From positions 1 through 64,000 of the forward strand of contig CAYPYN010000008.1 of assembly GCA_964415295.1 (NCBI GenBank): a DNA stretch of 64,000 nt, given 5' to 3'. Position 1 is the stretch's first letter; every line of letters starts with the position of its first letter. The translations under genes were made by a program, and so were the position numbers. The notes under the pieces were generated by a model. That model had not been told where the DNA came from and searched no databases. It saw only the letters and a list, made by a program, of their open reading frames with translations. This document shows positions 62,387 to 64,000 of the stretch, one piece after another. The stretch comes from SB21 sp964415295 (lineage in GTDB: Bacteria; CLD3; SB21).

Positions 62387-63973
62387 ATGGAAACTTACAG
62401 CGCAATCGTATTATCCCTATTAATCTTTCTCCCGATGGCGGGAGTTCTGGTCCTTTCGTTCATTCCCCGCCAGAATGAGTATATGATCAAAATAGTGACG
62501 CTCGCATTTTCAATAATTGTATTCGCTCTTTCGGTTCCGTTGTATTTCATGTACGACCTGAAGAACCCCGACATGCAGTTTGTGTATTCGGCCAACTGGT
62601 TTCCAGACTGGGGGGCCTATTACACGATCGGCGCCGACGGCCTGAGCTTGCTTCTGATTCTGTTGACAACATTCATCATGCCGTTGGCCGTGGTGGCAGC
62701 GTGGAACAGCGTTCACGCGCATGTCAAAGGATTTATGATATCCCTGCTGATGCTCGATGCCGGTATGATCGGTGTTTTCTGTGCAAGGGACATGCTGTTG
62801 TTCTATGTTTTCTGGGAAGCTATGCTTGTGCCGATGTATTTGATCATCGGAATTTGGGGGCATGAACAGCGCATTCGAGCGGCGGTTACGTTCTTCCTGT
62901 ATACTATGGCCGGAAGTTTATTCATGTTGGTTGCCATCCTTTATATGTATTTCCAAACAGGGCCGGTGATCGTCGACGGAAACATGATATCCAGACATTC
63001 CTTCTCAATTGAAGCTTTCATGGCCCTCCAGTTGCCTTACGATACGCAGGTATATCTTTTTTGGGCCTTTGCGCTGGCGTTCATGGTTAAAGTTCCCATG
63101 TTCCCGTTCCATACATGGCTTCCGTTGGCCCACGTGGAAGCGCCAACCGTCGGCTCCGTAAATCTGGCTGCCATTCTGCTGAAGATGGGACCTTACGGCT
63201 TCATGCGTTTTTGCATCCCGTTCTTTCCGGCCGTATCAGAACAATATACGCCGGTTATCATTACACTGGCCCTCATCGGAATCATTTACGGAGCGCTCGT
63301 GGCCATGGTACAGCCGGATGCGAAGAAGCTGATCGCTTATTCATCGGTGAGCCACCTGGGTTTCGTTATGCTTGGAATTTATTCCATGAATATCCAGTCG
63401 TGGCAAGGCGCCATGGTAATCATGATCGGGCATGGCATATCGACCGGAGCATTATTCTTCATGGTTGGGCTTTTATACGACCGTCGGCACACACGCCTGA
63501 TTTCAGAGTTTGGCGGATTGTGGAAGGCCATTCCGGTCTTCTCGGTCATATTCATGGTAGTGTGCTTATCTTCGCTCGGGTTGCCAGGCACCAACGGATT
63601 CGTCGGAGAGTTCCTGGTCCTGCTGGGCTCATTCAATGCGTCCATCGAACACGCGCAATTATACGCAACGATCGCCATGCTGGGAGTCATTCTTGCAGCC
63701 GTTTACCTGCTATGGATGTATCAACGTATGGTATTTGGGGAGATCACGAACGAGAAGAACAAATCACTCAAAGATCTTTCGTTCCGTGAGTATGTCGTAA
63801 TGATCCCATTTGTTCTTATGATTTTCTGGTTCGGTATATATCCGAAATCTCTGACCGATTGGACGGAAGCTACGTTACAAAAGACTTTGAAATCGTATCG
63901 TAGCGCGATCGAACAGGTGAAATCCAAGGAAGCGGAAAAAAACAAAAACGCAGCCGATCTGCAAGTTAAATGA
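62387..63973 (+). CDS. nuoM: NADH-quinone oxidoreductase subunit M
   Basis: A 528-residue antiporter-like subunit with about 14 helices. Conserved are FYVFWEAMLVPMYLIIGIWG, FPFHTWLPLAHVEAPTVGSV, YSSVSHLGFVMLGI and GHGISTGALFFMVG. The final 40 residues form a charged lysine- and glutamate-rich tail. The ATG at 62387, with AAGAGG at seven bases, is preferred over an in-frame TTG at 62384. It is the last complete gene of the window; nuoN is expected directly after. Confidence 0.96.
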   Translation: METYSAIVLSLLIFLPMAGVLVLSFIPRQNEYMIKIVTLAFSIIVFALSVPLYFMYDLKNPDMQFVYSANWFPDWGAYYTIGADGLSLLLILLTTFIMPLAVVAAWNSVHAHVKGFMISLLMLDAGMIGVFCARDMLLFYVFWEAMLVPMYLIIGIWGHEQRIRAAVTFFLYTMAGSLFMLVAILYMYFQTGPVIVDGNMISRHSFSIEAFMALQLPYDTQVYLFWAFALAFMVKVPMFPFHTWLPLAHVEAPTVGSVNLAAILLKMGPYGFMRFCIPFFPAVSEQYTPVIITLALIGIIYGALVAMVQPDAKKLIAYSSVSHLGFVMLGIYSMNIQSWQGAMVIMIGHGISTGALFFMVGLLYDRRHTRLISEFGGLWKAIPVFSVIFMVVCLSSLGLPGTNGFVGEFLVLLGSFNASIEHAQLYATIAMLGVILAAVYLLWMYQRMVFGEITNEKNKSLKDLSFREYVVMIPFVLMIFWFGIYPKSLTDWTEATLQKTLKSYRSAIEQVKSKEAEKNKNAADLQVK

Positions 63974-64000
63974 TATTGAATGATTGTGGTGAAATTCAGG
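63974..64000 (+). other. end of window, start of nuoN region expected
   Basis: The last 27 bases after nuoM contain no complete feature. In most Complex I operons nuoN follows nuoM, so its start probably lies just outside. Confidence 0.4.

Overview
The window looks like chromosomal DNA of a free-living, Gram-negative-type bacterium of the FCB (Fibrobacterota-Chlorobi-Bacteroidota) superphylum, possibly an uncultured candidate lineage. The reasons are two proteins with C-terminal type IX secretion (T9SS) sorting domains, two PorV/PorQ-family outer-membrane proteins, a TonB-family protein, a futalosine-pathway menaquinone gene (mqnC) and a full proton-pumping type NADH dehydrogenase operon. No phage, insertion sequence, CRISPR array or tRNA gene was seen. 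The gene content is mostly housekeeping, so findings concern unusual architecture more than a new island.

Layout. 1-650: the 3' end of a 23S rRNA gene, a 5S rRNA gene and a strong terminator (end of an rrn operon). 733-4780 (+): small RRM RNA-binding protein, outer-membrane beta-barrel, orphan MacB/FtsX-type permease, SpoIID-like lipoprotein. 4830-5915 (-): mqnC. 6066-8335 (+): pabC-pabB for folate. 8339-17094 (-): secreted M1 peptidase with T9SS tail, cell-wall amidase, purD, YebC-family protein, TonB-like protein, a 4-hydroxybenzoyl-CoA-reductase-beta-like flavoprotein, rpe. 17333-24529 (+): selB, an FG-GAP repeat protein, a PBP4-type peptidase that seems to start at ATT, a cyclic-nucleotide-binding histidine kinase and a PorV-like protein. 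24530-26981 (-): stand-alone cyclic-nucleotide-binding protein, rfbB, pyrB. 27404-32753 (+): second PorV-like protein, a 1042-residue M6-peptidase-like T9SS protein with a destroyed active site, purM. 32754-36079 (-): nth, histidine kinase, radical SAM protein. 36168-42082 (+): an unusual 800-residue transketolase-like enzyme, hydroxyacyl-CoA dehydrogenase, exonuclease/GIY-YIG fusion, ROK kinase. 42113-44685 (-): queD, small unknown, response regulator-diguanylate cyclase, VWA protein. 44704-46537 (+): TPR protein and Fur-family regulator. 46538-50784 (-): a tightly overlapping group FemAB-like, small unknown, fni, and the C-terminal half of a split carB.

51037-64000 (+): a Complex I operon nuoA-C-D-E-F-(lipoprotein)-G-H-I-J-K-L-M, cut by the window end where nuoN would be expected. 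nuoB is missing from its usual place, and an unrelated two-repeat lipoprotein gene sits between nuoF and nuoG with its ribosome-binding site buried in a hairpin that contains the nuoF stop codon. NADH oxidation by this complex fits with menaquinone made through MqnC. Several start codons were moved from the longest reading frame to an internal ATG with a better-placed Shine-Dalgarno sequence; each case is noted.
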